Shown one piece after another: positions 12,086-28,115 of a stretch of DNA of 64,000 nt. The stretch is from Rotaria socialis. Taxonomy: Eukaryota; Rotifera; Eurotatoria; Philodinida; Philodinidae. The stretch covers positions 1 through 64,000 of the forward strand of contig CAJNYU010004016.1 of the NCBI GenBank assembly GCA_905331475.1, read 5' to 3'. The first letter of the stretch is position 1; every line of letters begins with the position of its first letter. Below the pieces are notes generated by a model. It did not search any database, was not told the origin of the DNA, and was given only the letters and a program-made list of their open reading frames with translations. Made by a program: the position numbers and the translations under genes.

Positions 12086-13363
12086 GTTCTCAGGAGTCGG
12101 GAATTCGTTGGGAATTGGGAACTCAAAAATGAATGAACAGAAATAAGTGATGATAAACCGCAGTATAGCAACGTTATGAGGAATTCTAAGGAACTCAGGG
12201 AGGTCAGGGAGGTCACAGATATGAGGGAAATAAGAGCCTGGACTCAATTCATTCGGGTTGGACCATCAGTATATCGAGTACTATACTTAATTGGCATGAT
12301 ACCTAATCGCGATAATGGACATAATGGAGTGAGGGCATATCCATTGACATAATAGATATATGAGGTCACCGTGGTCAAATGCGCAAATTTTCTGTTCGGC
12401 TACGAATGAAAGGCGATATTTTAGAGTGATTGCTTATTATGTTTTGATGAATTCATACAATGAATAAAAGTGGAATTTGTGAGCTTCGGATCATTGGGCT
12501 TCGACGATAGTGGGATATAGGAGAATCATGATTGATGGTATCATTCAGTTTTCACGTGACGAAAATATTCTATCTATGAAACGTTTCTGGGTGCTTATAC
12601 GGGTAGATAAATAGGTAAACCAGGTTATCTATCTATCCAGACAGCAATTGATAACGGGCAATGTCTAAATATATATCTGTTTGTTTAGCTATTCCTCTAA
12701 TGGTGTTGCACCTGTTGATAATATTCACATTTACAGAGGAACACACAAACCAAGTTATGACAGTCGGTGTCGCGACAGGATTGACAGCCTCAGCGGGATT
12801 CATAATAGAAAAATTTGACAGTGGCGTTCAATTTGCCGTATTTAAGTATAGTACCCATGTGCTTGAGGTAAAATGAATTTGGTGGAAACTTGTGAAACCT
12901 ATTGAATCGGTTAGTGATAATCAGGGAAAAGGCGCGAGGAATCTCTTGTAGTGGAAAGTTGTCCAGTTTGTGGGACATGATGTTATTATTACTGTGTCAA
13001 AGATATGGTTGTTCTATAACACACCAGGTTGGATGTGGGTGAATCAGTTAGAATCGCAACACCCACACCGACTCCTCACCCACATCCACTCTCGAGAATT
13101 TCATTGATCATGTCAGTGAAAGAACACAATGCATTTTCACCCGTGAATCTTTTCTTTGGAGAAAAATGTTTCCATTTCACACACTTTCAGCTCAAAATTG
13201 ATCCTATCGACCGGTCAGGAAACCGTTGCTGTCCCAGTGTTCCTTGAATTCCCTGACTTCTCTGAGATGCTTCATGTGTTGTGGTTTAACATCGCTCATT
13301 GTCGCTTATTTATTTTTGAGTTCCCAATTCCCGAAGAGTTCCCGACTCCCGGGAACTTGGCCA
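12086..13363. mobile_element. long-TIR non-autonomous DNA element
   Basis: The left end (CAAGTTCTCAGGAGTCGG, from 12086) and the reverse complement of the right end (CAAGTTCCCGGGAGTCGG, ending at 13363) match, and similarity continues through GGGAATTGGGAACTC and AAAAAT into about 100 bp of diverged inverted repeat (a GATGATAAACC-like block at about 12150, opposite about 13285). No transposase ORF lies between them. No target duplication was found. It contains a telomere-like hairpin near its right end. The superfamily is unknown. Confidence 0.6.
13027..13094. repeat. telomere-like hairpin (locus B)
   Basis: The left arm GTTGGATGTGGGTGA and the right arm TCACCCACATCCAC pair almost perfectly across a loop of about 32 nt that itself contains ACACCCACACC. 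It lies inside the 12086-13363 element. The layout is the same as loci A, C and D: G-rich arm first, C-rich arm second. Confidence 0.65.
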
Positions 13364-14065
13364 TGTCTCATATTATGACATAGCTAGATAACAACATGTT
13401 TTCTTTTCAGAGCTTGTTAACGTGGATGTATGGTTAAAACGAAAAAACTCTAGCTGTACATTGCATCAATGCCATGCTTTGTCATTATTATTAATTTCAA
13501 CGACTCGATCTGTATTTCTAAATTATGTCATTGATTCATTCGTCAACGAATTTGTTTTCTCTGACAGAGTAACTGACGATACAAAAAACACCTATGAATG
13601 ACGAAAAAATTTTAGAAAAAAATATGCATCAGTTCTTTTCTGCAATAATGACACAAAATAAGAGTGAAGTTGTGAAATTCTCTTATTATAGGTAGTGAAT
13701 AGCTGTCGAAAACACGATATATTTCTCTATGGTTAATGATGCATAAATTTATCAAACAGCATCCCAATCACCTGTTTTTTGTGTTCCTTTTGCCTGTAAA
13801 GACAGTGTAACCAAGAACATACAATATTTTCAATTAACATCACGTATTTGACTTCAACATTGTTCGAATATTACAAAAGGCATGCAAATAGGATAGAAAA
13901 GTTTCTTAGTATCAGCTAGTTTCAGTGTTTCTTTGAAGTTTCACATATTTTTAATAAGATTTTCATTTTAATCATTATATCAAAACTAGGATTACTATTA
14001 AAAATCTATTGTTATTTCTTTCAGAATTTATTATTCCATACAAGATGATCAAAACCTATGATAGC
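13364..14065. other. intergenic, nothing recognised
   Basis: AT-rich sequence between two inverted-repeat elements; no ORF of interest. Confidence 0.4.
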
Positions 14066-14299
14066 TACCCTAATTCACTCTCCCCCGACGATTTCACGGT
14101 GACTTTTCATTTGGGGGACTCCCCGGGGATTTCTCTGGGGAGAATCGGTGAAATTTTTCAAAATAAAAAAACTTTTTAATTTTTTTAAATTTTAAAAAAT
14201 TAAGAAGAATTTACTAGTAATTAGATATTTCATCCATTTTCTCCAGACAACTCCCCAGGAATTCCCTGGGGATTCTTCTAGGGAGAGTTGACTGGGGTA
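14066..14299. mobile_element. MITE-like foldback element
   Basis: About 234 bp. The left end TACCCTAATTCACTCTCCC matches the reverse complement of the right end (TACCCCAGTCAACTCTCCC). Sub-terminal GGGGA/TCCCC blocks (14120-14145 and 14252-14275) also mirror each other. TA flanks both ends, consistent with a TA target duplication. There is no coding capacity. It lies 137 bp upstream of the methylglyoxal synthase fusion start. Confidence 0.55.
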
Positions 14300-14435
14300 T
14301 AAAAAAAATTAAACCATTTAATTTGAAACTATAAAAATCAATCATAAAAACTATTTTCCTTCTGTATTTCATGAATGAATATTATTATCCATCCACACTT
14401 TTTTCAGTTCTAGCTGAATAATTTCGTCGATAAAA

Positions 14436-15444
14436 ATGGAACTAAACAATACAAGAGCTCCACCGCAAGAACAAATTCTTGCTAATTTTCAAGTAAGTCG
14501 TTTATTGTCATTGTTGGTTTTTATCTAATTTTTAGTCATTTTAGGCTGTAACTAGTATGAATGTTGATGACTCAATTAAATTTCTTATTAGATACAATTG
14601 GAACTTAAAAGTAAGTTAGATAAATCATCATCATTATCTTACAAACTGAAAGATCCAGAATAATCAATTTCGATGCTTCTAAAAAAGATCTCATTTTGAA
14701 ACTTATTCCTATCTTCAAATGAATCAGTTAGTTTTATATTTTCAGGATGCACTCGAACAGCTATACCGAGAAACGGGTGAAGGTTTATTTTCTTTTATTG
14801 TTCTTTTCTTATGTTAAAACATTTTTTTAGGTAGTCGAACATTAACCAGTCTATGTATTACGCAACACAACGATCGACATCTTGCTGAAACCATTCAAAA
14901 CAGAGAAATTAGTTTAGGAGTCGAGCAGGTAAAATACTGCTTAAATATCTGATCAAGAATAGAATATAATCATGTCTGTTTTGACCTTTATTAGAACATA
15001 TCCAATATTGTTGTGATGGGTAAAGCCAAACGGATTGCTATTGTTGCTCACAATAATAAGAAAAACGAAATGATTGAATGTCTGCGACCATATCGCAATA
15101 TATTGGCTGACCACAAATTGTATGGTACCGGTACAACTGGAGCATTAGTAGAAAAAGAACTGGGATTATCTGTATCTAAATTTGAAAGTGGTCCTCTAGG
15201 TGGCGATCAACAGCTAGGTGCAAAAATCACTGCACGAGAGCTTGATATTCTTCTTTTCTTAATTGATCCATTGGATAATCATGTGCATCATGCCGATGTA
15301 GCAGCACTTCTTCGTTTAGCTCAAGTTTATGGTATTGTCTGTGGTATAACTGCTGCTAGCATCGATTTTATACTAAGCTCAACAAAGATGAATCAACGTC
15401 ATGAACGACAAATAAATTTAGATCAATCATTGAATAAAAAATAA
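14436..15444 (+). CDS. UBA-like domain fused to methylglyoxal synthase
   Basis: Model: 14436..14492, 14545..14610, 14746..14776, 14831..14928, 14995..15444, giving 233 aa; the third donor could lie 6 nt later. Residues about 11-50 (EQILANFQAVTSMNVDDSI, then WNLKDALEQLY) form a UBA-like helix bundle of the FAF1 type. Residues about 95-225 are methylglyoxal synthase, which turns dihydroxyacetone phosphate into methylglyoxal and phosphate: VAH near the start, the phosphate-binding TGTTG, catalytic GGDQQ, DPL, and a VHHADVAALLRLA block that keeps His98 and Asp101 of the E. coli enzyme. The E. coli Asp20 position is Asn. The enzyme is bacterial and not typical of animals. The catalytic domain sits in one 450-nt exon, while the UBA part is split by short introns. 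A pyrimidine-AG site lies 28 nt 5' of the ATG; AATAAA follows near 15538. Confidence 0.85.
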
Positions 15445-16550
15445 AAGCTCATTTAATATTGAGTTAGTTTGTATTATCATTAGCATAGGTAATGATTTAA
15501 TCAACCATTTTTTTCTTGTATACAGATTTTACGTTTAATAAATTACACGAACATCATCTATCATACTGTTTATTGTTATCGAAGAAAAAATGAATAATTG
15601 GTTCATTATTGAAATTAAAGTATCAGTAACTAATTTAGTTTCTCATGGGTATGGGGTGCTAAAGCTACCACGATTAGTCATAGCCTTTAAAATATTCTGA
15701 TGAAACAGTGAAATGATTATCTAGCAATGTAGACACAGGTTGTTTAACCAAATCAAGGTCGAGAAAACATTTGAATGGAGCTAGCACTAGAGACCGTCAC
15801 TGAGCGATTTTTGCAGTTATTATAAGTTCTAAAATCTTGATAATTGTTAGTTAATTGCGTTAAGTATCCGTAGTTTATAAGTCATTATATGAAAGAATGT
15901 CACAATCAAATTTGGTAAAGAGAAATTCATTTTCTATGGGATTCTTCTCTGCTTAAAAATTGATGAGACTTTCGCTATTTCAATCAGCTTAATTTTTATC
16001 GTGGTATAGGTGAAACACATTCCTGTGGAGGTTTAATTTAAAAAAATAAGAACTGATAAAAAAAACTCTTCACACCTGTTCACTCGCATGATGAACAACG
16101 ATGACTTCTGTTTTAGAAATTCATATTGATGTCCTAAAATGTTTCAAATCTAGTAAAATCAGCTGAATTCCTAGCAAAGATTTCGACGATCTCTGGCACC
16201 AGCAGGATCAGTAGATTTGGACATGAATTCAATTTTTTCAGTTTCAATATGCCACCTATTCCGCAAAATGACACTTAATTATACACGTCTCGATATCTTT
16301 CGACATCTATCGCCAGTGCATGTTGAGCGATCAGCATGGCAAGAAATTTGCATTGGACTGGACATATATTCTCTCACATGGTAATATTGTTGAATCATAT
16401 ATTTTTTCTTGCTTTTTGTCTTTTTTGAAACGAACTGACATCAACGATTTCGCTTTAATCAATCGCGCGATGAAATTTATTTTATTTTAAACCAAGAATT
16501 AAACATTTGTACAAAATTTAAAAAAGCTATTTTTTTACGGATGTTTTCGA
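15445..16550. other. intergenic; one 38-codon ORF of unclear status
   Basis: The region between the methylglyoxal synthase fusion and spastin. A short ORF at 16268-16384 (MTLNYTRLDIF...) ends at a GT. In principle it could be a 5' exon joined in phase to spastin at an AG at 16560-16561, adding an alternative N-terminus. I rate this as possible, not likely. Confidence 0.4.
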
Positions 16551-19541
<2,991 letters not shown>

Positions 19542-20530
19542 AAATAAATTATTATCTTTCTGTATTATTTTACTACATGTATAATAATTGTTTTCTTTTT
19601 TTTTTTTTTTTTATAAATAACTATCATCTTTATTATTTTTTTTCCACTTTTTCTATTGTATTTGATCACGTGTTAAAATATTGAACTGACGTCTCATTTG
19701 CATGTGTTCAGAAGAAAGAATATAAGCAAAGGATTTATTTTTTTTCCTTTTTGGTTAACTATTCGACCTGATTTTCTATTCGGACGAAACAGATAGGTAA
19801 TGTGTAATCTTTTGTATGATGTCTATAAATAAATAAATATATATATATATAAACGTATATGTCTTTCGACGCCACATAACACAATGACAACGAGATCGAA
19901 TGTAGTGCAATATGACTTTGATCAACAAATTGCAATGACACCGACCTAGTCACATTGGTTGTTCGTATTTTTTTCTTCTTCTAATAAAATATTTACCCAA
20001 TGCTTCAAAAAACAGAAAGACAAAATCAAGCAGATATATATATACACAGATGATAGAGAAAAACAATAGCTAATTACATCATTGATAATGATTATGATCT
20101 ATTCTTATGGCGCAAGCGCCCTTTTCCCCAGCTCGGTATGAGAATATTTTCTTTTCCTTCAACTCAACATCTGTTAATTCTACTGCTGTTCATTTGCAGA
20201 GCAAATTCGCTTACCTATATACAAATGATATGGCGAATAGTAACTTCTTTTTACAACTCTTTTGAAAAAATAAATATATACATATGGCATACATCGACAC
20301 AAAGAATATATGCAAGTAAAGTGGATTGTAACAGAGTAAAAAGGAATGAGACAGAAGCGAGAGGGAGAGAGAGAAAGAGAAAAGGAGGTAGAGACAAGAG
20401 AGAGCATGCAGCATTTACCGTTGCGAGCGTCAATCGAATCGAAAAAAGAAAGAGAATAGCATACCTGTACACACTCTTACCATCAGGGCATAAGCAAGAG
20501 GAGCAATTGAAATAAAATAAAAAAGGAGAA

Positions 20531-20554
20531 AATATATATATATATATATATATG
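20531..20554. repeat. TA microsatellite
   Basis: An uninterrupted AT dinucleotide run of about 24 nt; a similar one lies at 20951-20974. Confidence 0.8.
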
Positions 20555-20950
20555 CACATCGTCGTAGCGACGACAATAACAACGATCATGCAGGGTCTCA
20601 ATATAAAACTCTTCTTTGCCTTACACACAACAAAGAAAAAAAAAACATATGCATGAGAACTCGTCTTCATCGTCGTTTTTTTCTGCTACTGTGCATACGG
20701 TAGAGAAAAAAGGATGGATACACATAAGAAAAAGAAAAAAAGGCGAAGAAAAGAAAATATCGACATATGTATACATATATATATATCTATGCGTATATTT
20801 CTCGTTTGTATGTGCGAGTGTACAACTGGTTTCCTAGCTTATGATATTTCTGACATATAGATTCAGCTCAAGGTGTAGAAAAAGCAAAGAGCGAAGAAGC
20901 GTATTAGAAGCGATTACAATAACTAACTATATAGATATCGATCCTACACA

Positions 20951-20974
20951 TATATATATATATATATATATATA
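20951..20974. repeat. TA microsatellite
   Basis: A run of alternating T and A about 24 nt long. Confidence 0.8.
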
Positions 20975-21170
20975 ATATCTTTTACCTCAATTAAAGACAA
21001 ACAAGAAGTCCTATGATAATTACCTATATGAACATGTACATATATATGTCCAACTTTCTTTCACATACCTTCCAAACGAATGACTGAGCTTTATGTTCGT
21101 ATGTTAAAATGAAATATATTTCACCACTCTCTTTCTCTCTTTCTTCTAATTATAGTAGCTCTTTCTATTT

Positions 21171-21205
21171 TTTTCTCTCTCTCTCTCTCTCTGTCTCTGT
21201 CTCTA
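21171..21205. repeat. CT microsatellite
   Basis: A CT run interrupted by CTGTCTCTGT, part of a wider pyrimidine-rich tract (21120-21205). Confidence 0.75.
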
Positions 21206-22719
21206 CGTATGCACAAACAGACATAACACTTCAACTGTAGCGAACAGGTAATAAGAAGACTTTGAAATTTTTTTTACCTCTTAGAAAAGACTGTCACATT
21301 CGAGTACCTTTCTCTTGTATGCTCTCTCTTTTTCTTTGTCTCTTTGTAATCAAACAAAGGAAGAAAGATTGATTTTTCTGCCGCACAGAAAATGCCATAA
21401 TGGTACTTCTCAATCTTTTTCTCTTTCTCTCTCTTTAACTTAATTGAACTATGTAAACAAAGTGAACTAAAAGAATCCATGCCGTTGCCAATGATACACA
21501 AATGAAATCAGCCTGTAAGGCAAGTCGCGTATTTTATTTATGTTTCATATAGCTACGAAATGGAATCATCGATTTTATGTCGAAAGTAGAAAGCTCTCTT
21601 GAGTATAAAAAAAATGAATACTTAAAAAACACATATTGAATGAAATTATGAGTACGATGAGAGTTGATTTTTAATTGATCGAAGAAAAATGATGATTCCA
21701 TAGAAATTAGTAGAACGACAAAAGAAAGGATTTATTTCATCAATAAATGTACACTGGTCTTCTTCGTCTTTTTTTTTCTTGACAATGCAAAACAAATATA
21801 CTAGCTCATTCTTTGACAAATTATTTATGTTGAACAAATATTTCGTGAAATATCTAGATAAAACAAAGCAATAGAATACTTATAATAAGACTTTATTAGC
21901 AGACTAACGGAAGCGAGTTCAATTTTAGCTATTAAATAAGTTTCGCATCTTTGTTACCGATTAATTTTTATGAAAAAAAAAGAGGATGAAAACGATACGC
22001 AAAACGTGATCGAATCCACGATGTAATTGTATACTCGACAGTTAATACTAAGGTTTTATTTCGTAATAAGGGAATCCATAAGAAAGTTTTATTGCTTGGA
22101 TTCCTAACTAAATTGGATGAAGCTGATTCGAAAGTAAAAGTGAACTAGATTTCGTTTCATTTTAAAATTACAAAATCTTTTTTTGTCATATTTGAAAGCA
22201 AAACCATATTCTTTTATTTACTTAGTTTATTGAACTTTTTTTTTTCTTGTTTCAGAAAGTCTTCTCCTACCGTGATGATAAAAGATTCTGTAATTACTAT
22301 TTTGCTTCTAATCAAACATTTGAAAAAGTGATTTTTTGAAAAATTCATAGGCTTACAAACAAAAAATGTCTATTTATATCCTTTGGAAGATATCTAGGAT
22401 CATTTTAATACTATTAACATTACATAGGCAATTACTTCATTTTCATTATAAACGTGAATATGTGATAAAATCAAATTAATTGCCGAAAATAAATCATGCA
22501 CAATCAGCCAGTTCAATGGAAGTTACGTTGAACTCAATGCCATCGCGGTTTAGCATTCTTTACATTCTATTTAGATATTTTATTTCATTTCTGCAATAGA
22601 TCCTTCAATGAATAGAAAGCTTTTCTTTCTCCCTCGTTCCTTCATTAGCATAGAGGTGTGGAAAGAAAATTTTGTAATGCCATGCACACGCTTCATTTTC
22701 AATAGTTTTCATTGTCAGC

Positions 22720-23844
22720 ATGCAACAACGCGCAAAGGTTACTATCGCCGACAATGATGATGACGATGGCGACGATGATGATGATGCGAAACAAGAAATC
22801 TCTGATACTGTTGAAAAATTCGTTCAAACTCGTCATGTACAAACGTTAAAATACTTGCGGCATGTTATCGATGAGAATCGTCATTTAAGATTACATATTG
22901 AACATCTTAAAAGACGTCAAGATTATCCTGTACAGTCACCTGCTGTTGTCGATCCCATCGACCCTGAAGATCCTTCAATAACTGAAATACCACCGGAATC
23001 ACCTGAGGTAGATAAAACTAGTTATTTCATTTTTTTTTGTTATGTCTGAACAAATTCCTTTTAAAAGCCTCTATTAGATCGCGAACGTTCTGATGCATCG
23101 ACAAATACCGAAGGTGAAGATTTCGAAAAAAGATGTCATGAATTAAAAGATGAATTGATCAATGTGAAAAAACAACATGCGATCAGTCGTGATGAATTTC
23201 AACGTGAACTCGAACGTGTCGATCGTCACAATACTCAATTAGAAAAAGATCTGAAAGTTTCGCAACATCAATTAGTTATTACTCAAAAATCTCTTAATGA
23301 TAAACAAATAGAAAATCAAACTCTTACATCGACATTAGCAGATGAAAAACTATTGAATGATGCAGCAAATTTTCGTATCAGTAAACTCGATCAAGCGAAC
23401 AAAATCTTAACACAATCACTAGCTGAATCAGAACAAGCATGCGGTGAACTTGAATTGCAGTTGGAAGAACTACAAGAAACATATCAACAAACAGAGCAAA
23501 GTCTATCGACATTACAACTTGAACATAAAAATAAACAAACATATATCAATACAGTTGAAAAAGAAGTTGCATCTTTAAAAGAGAAACTTGATGTTCAACT
23601 AAACCAAAATCAAGAATTAACTATGGATAATAAAGAACTGCAAGATAATATTATTTTCTGTCAACAACAAATTCAAGAAAAAATCATTCAAGAAGAAAAA
23701 TATATTCGAGAAAAACAAGCAAATAGTAATTTCAAAGAATTTGTACAAGTGAAACGAACACTACAAACGTGTCAACAAGAAAATGAACAATTAAAAATTG
23801 AATTAAAAAGACTTCAAGTTAAATTTTTAAGTAAAAATGAATAA
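22720..23844 (+). CDS. acidic coiled-coil protein, function unknown
   Basis: Model: 22720..23007 and 23068..23844 (60-nt intron, phase 0), giving 354 aa. The N-terminus has an Asp-rich block (about 11-23), then a basic helical segment, a Pro/Glu-rich linker (about 70-100), and from about residue 110 to the end an almost continuous coiled coil rich in Gln, Glu, Lys and Leu heptads. There is no membrane segment and no enzyme motif. Cytoskeletal, centrosomal or tethering scaffolds look like this, but I do not recognise an orthologue. A TTTCATTGTCAG site ends 1 nt before the ATG, which suggests a spliced leader or 5' exon. Confidence 0.75.
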
Positions 23845-25039
23845 TTTTGTACTAAAAAGATATTAGTAGATATTCAATTTCAAAGGTACTAACCAAATAG
23901 ATGGTGCAAACATTCGATAGAAGTCAATCTATACTTGAGTATCAGTAAAAAAAGTTCAAAAAAACTTTACTGATTGTAATCATGAAACAAATTTTTCGCT
24001 CTCTAGAGCTAATCATATCTAATGCATAATATATGATCGATAGGGGAAATTAATATCGAAGATTTTCTTATCACTAGTATAAACTAGAGATAGTCAAAAT
24101 TCAATTTATAGTTATTCAAACTGATATTAACTACAGATCGATTGTGGAATGTGTACTGTTGGCGTAAATATCAACATAGTATCAATAAGAGTCATTGTTA
24201 CGGAATCCATTAGTGCACTGATTAAAACGACAGGCGCGCTTGTTATGATGACCTTGGAATAATAATTTTATCACAATATACCCTTTTGTACAGCGATGTG
24301 TTCTAATAGTTCAGTGGTCATTAAACTGTAAACTGCTAGTATCTTGTTCGATGCTAAGTTTACGCAGTGTAAAATAGTAGTTGGATATGTATGTGAAACA
24401 AGAATGGCAAATAAAACTATTGATACATTTGCTGTTATTTCTTGGCCTAAGAAAATCAGAATACAAACAAAACAGTGCTATCCATTAGAAAGATACAGAA
24501 AAGCATTTACGTCATAATCAATTTAACCGGAGCTAATACAATATCAATATCTTTCTCGGTTCTAACAGAAATGAAGTAAAAATAAATAATAAAAATGTTG
24601 ATTTATACGCATAGAATTGTTCTCTTCATGTAAAAGAAAACTCATATCTCTCTGTTATACTCGTGTGAATACGTGTTTTCAGAAAAATCATATTTTATAG
24701 ATTTCTCAGAATATCAGAAAGATGTGGATATTACTGTAGCTATTTTATCGTTGAAATAAAAATATCCGTTTAAGATTAGTTCATTCCAGTACGAACGAAA
24801 TATTTTGTTTATGTTGGTGCAAATTCTACGTCATAGGGATTTCTTGAGAACTTGTCATCAATTTGATTGTCACATGAGTATAGAGCGATAGATGTCACTG
24901 TAATTAGATTACTCATCGATTGCTCATGATGTAAATGGTTTAAAAAAGAAACCATTGCATGCAAAGACGGTGTATATATATTTATCGGAAATGCGAAATT
25001 GTTACAGTAATCATAAATTAAACATTTTATAAGCAAACC
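23845..25039. other. intergenic, nothing recognised
   Basis: AT-rich spacer of about 1.2 kb between two plus-strand genes; no ORF with coding character. Confidence 0.45.
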
Positions 25040-26229
<1,190 letters not shown>

Positions 26230-26370
26230 ACGTCCTTCTGTCTTTTTCTCGTTGATAAAACAATCTAATTTTTATTGTAAATTATAAAACACTTGAATAA
26301 AACTCACTAACATCTCTATTAGTTTTCCTTTACTGATCTATCGAAGTTATTATTTTTTTTGTGATTTAAG

Positions 26371-28115
26371 ATGACAAATAATAGTGCTGCAGTTGATATT
26401 CAATTATCAAATTTAGAAAACAATCAACATGAAAGTGACAGTGATGATAGCGAATTGGATGAACCACAGCCAGTACCAATCGTCGAAGAACAAATCGATC
26501 CAGTGAGTTATTTATATGTAGATATTATTTCTTGTATGATCTTAATTCGAGAACTGTCTAAGAGGTTTCTCAATTTTTGCATAACCTTAAAATCGAGTAT
26601 TCATAGGACAAGCTGGTAACGTGATGAAAATATAAAATATTAATGATTCGTACATATTGTAAAACAAAGCATTTTGTAACATATGCTTCAGTTTGACACT
26701 TCGAAAGATTTAAATGGTCTACCCCCGATTCGTCCCATTTAAAAATATCCTAACTGGTCCCATACAAAAAAAAGTCGATTCCAAATTCGTCCCATTCTTT
26801 ATACGACCCTTACTAGCTTATCAATCAGGACATAAAAGAGCATGAAGGAGGGTGACATTTTACTGAAATATAAAATAATGTGGTGCATCCTAAGGAATAA
26901 ATACGTTATATGGAAGATAATCTTTCTTCATGGCTTGATAGTATAGCACCTCTTTCTTTCTTTTAACATGTCCCGGTTTACAATTTTCAATATGCCATTA
27001 AGCGAGTAAATACAACTTGCGTAGAGTGGAGATGTCGAAACAGAGATTGTTCTAACACATTATCTTTGTCACTGAATCATACATGTGTTCGTCGTTTAAA
27101 AGCCGATCACGAATTTCAGCATCATAAAACAGAAGAATCTCAAGTTCAAGTTAAAGACCGAAAATTATTATATGATAAAATTGATGAAACGCTTCTTCAA
27201 TTGACCAATGAATATGACATAGGCCAATTAACTCCAACAGATTTGGCTTAATTATGTTAGGCAAAGCAGTCAAAGTTAATAAAACAAAGAAATAAAGTTT
27301 TTTATCTGTAGTTTTCTCTATAAATGTTCTCAATTTTTTCTTCTTATTGTGTGAAACTTGTTAAAGAAGACATTTATCAATGGATGCTCTTTTGTGTCTT
27401 AATTGATAAGCTAATAAGGGCCGTATAAAGAATGGGACGAATCAGGGGGGCACCATTTAAATTGTTGAAAAGTATTTCTTTTGATAATAAGTTTGACAAG
27501 AAAATATTCAGATTACTGACACATTTGTGTTCTACAGAGCCAACTTCAATGGCTTCCATGGATATGGTACTACACAAAAAAATCAGCAAAAAAAGGCTAC
27601 GAAGTATGTGATACAACTGGCGAGAAATTAGCTTGGTTTTTTGGTATAACAAAACCAAAATATTATTCTGAAATTCAAGAATATGAACGTATGGATGAAG
27701 AAGTAAGGTCAATTTTGAATACCAATAGTTCTCTATATAATCGCGTCTTGATCTAATAGGAACGAGAAGCATGGCGACACGCATTTCACGATATTGAACA
27801 AACCAGTCAAATACTGGATTCCATCGTAAGTGACAAAAGAAGGAAAGAAAAAAGAGCTCAATTCTCTAGATATCACAAAATCGTACTTGATATATTTTAG
27901 AAATAAATAAGTAGGTTGGGTTGCTTTCTAGACTCTTAACATTTTCACTTATCGAAAAATTTAACTTTCGCACGAATTATGACATTTAATAAATCAAATG
28001 CTTAATATGATTAAAACTTTCTGACTCGCTTTGCGTTTTCTCCTAACAGGTTACGGTTCCACCTCAAATCCCAACTGCATTCACTATTTCTCATAATGAG
28101 AACGCAAGCCATTGA
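26371..28115 (+). CDS. FAM177A: FAM177-family protein
   Basis: Exons 26371..26502, 27538..27702, 27760..27825, 28050..28115, all phase 0, giving 142 aa. The N-terminus is acidic (DSDDSELDE). The conserved core is LQWLPWIWYYTKKSA followed by CDTTGEKLAWFFGIT and KPKYYSEIQEY, matching the human FAM177A1 pattern of GPYLWFYM, CDFLGEKIASVLGIS and TPKYQYAIDEY. A short helical tail follows. FAM177A1 is a small protein linked to the Golgi; its biochemistry is not established. An AG directly abuts the ATG (26369-26370), as expected for trans-splicing. Intron 1 (1035 nt) carries a transposon at 26716-27454. Confidence 0.87.
26716..27454. mobile_element. Mutator-like TIR element remnant with FLYWCH ORF
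   Basis: Left end GGTCTACCCCCGATTCGTCC; reverse complement of the right end GGTGCCCCCCTGATTCGTCC. Both ends continue with CCCATTCTTTATACG and AGCTTATCAAT. The left TIR carries an internal duplication of about 59 bp that repeats ATTCGTCCCA. The element is flanked on both sides by ATTTAAAT (26708-26715 and 27455-27462), a likely 8-bp target duplication. It lies within FAM177 intron 1. Internal coding capacity is a FLYWCH-like fragment; there is no transposase core, so it is non-autonomous. Confidence 0.75.
26967..27251 (+). pseudogene. FLYWCH zinc-finger fragment
   Basis: An open frame without an upstream ATG. YNFQYAI is followed by WRCRNRDC and, 20 or more residues later, a His cluster DHEFQHH. 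The spacing W-x-C-x4-C...H-x3-H/H fits a FLYWCH zinc finger, common in proteins of Mutator-like elements. A Lys/Glu-rich helix follows and the frame stops at 27251. It lies between the TIRs of the 26716-27454 element and is most likely transposon-derived debris. Confidence 0.6.

Larger units (their letters stand above)
19542..22719. other. 3.2-kb non-coding, microsatellite-rich spacer
   Basis: No credible gene. It contains a poly-T run (about 19597-19611), several TA runs, purine (GA) and pyrimidine (CT) tracts that create spurious overlapping ORFs on both strands at 20138-20670, and AT-rich filler. Part may be the spastin 3' UTR or regulatory DNA of the gene at 22720. Confidence 0.5.

Noticed and set aside
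12661..12876. 71-codon ORF starting MSKYISVCLAIPLMV inside the TIR element
   Set aside because: Has a signal-like start but no continuing exon or known domain; chance ORF in a repeat is more likely.
16268..16384. 38-codon ORF as the spastin first exon
   Set aside because: It can be joined in phase but the acceptor at 16561 is weak and the sequence lacks the spastin hydrophobic hairpin; kept only as an alternative.
20138..20670. Overlapping ORFs of 67-139 codons on both strands
   Set aside because: They are created by purine-rich and TA-rich simple sequence; composition is repetitive and no domain or splice structure supports them.
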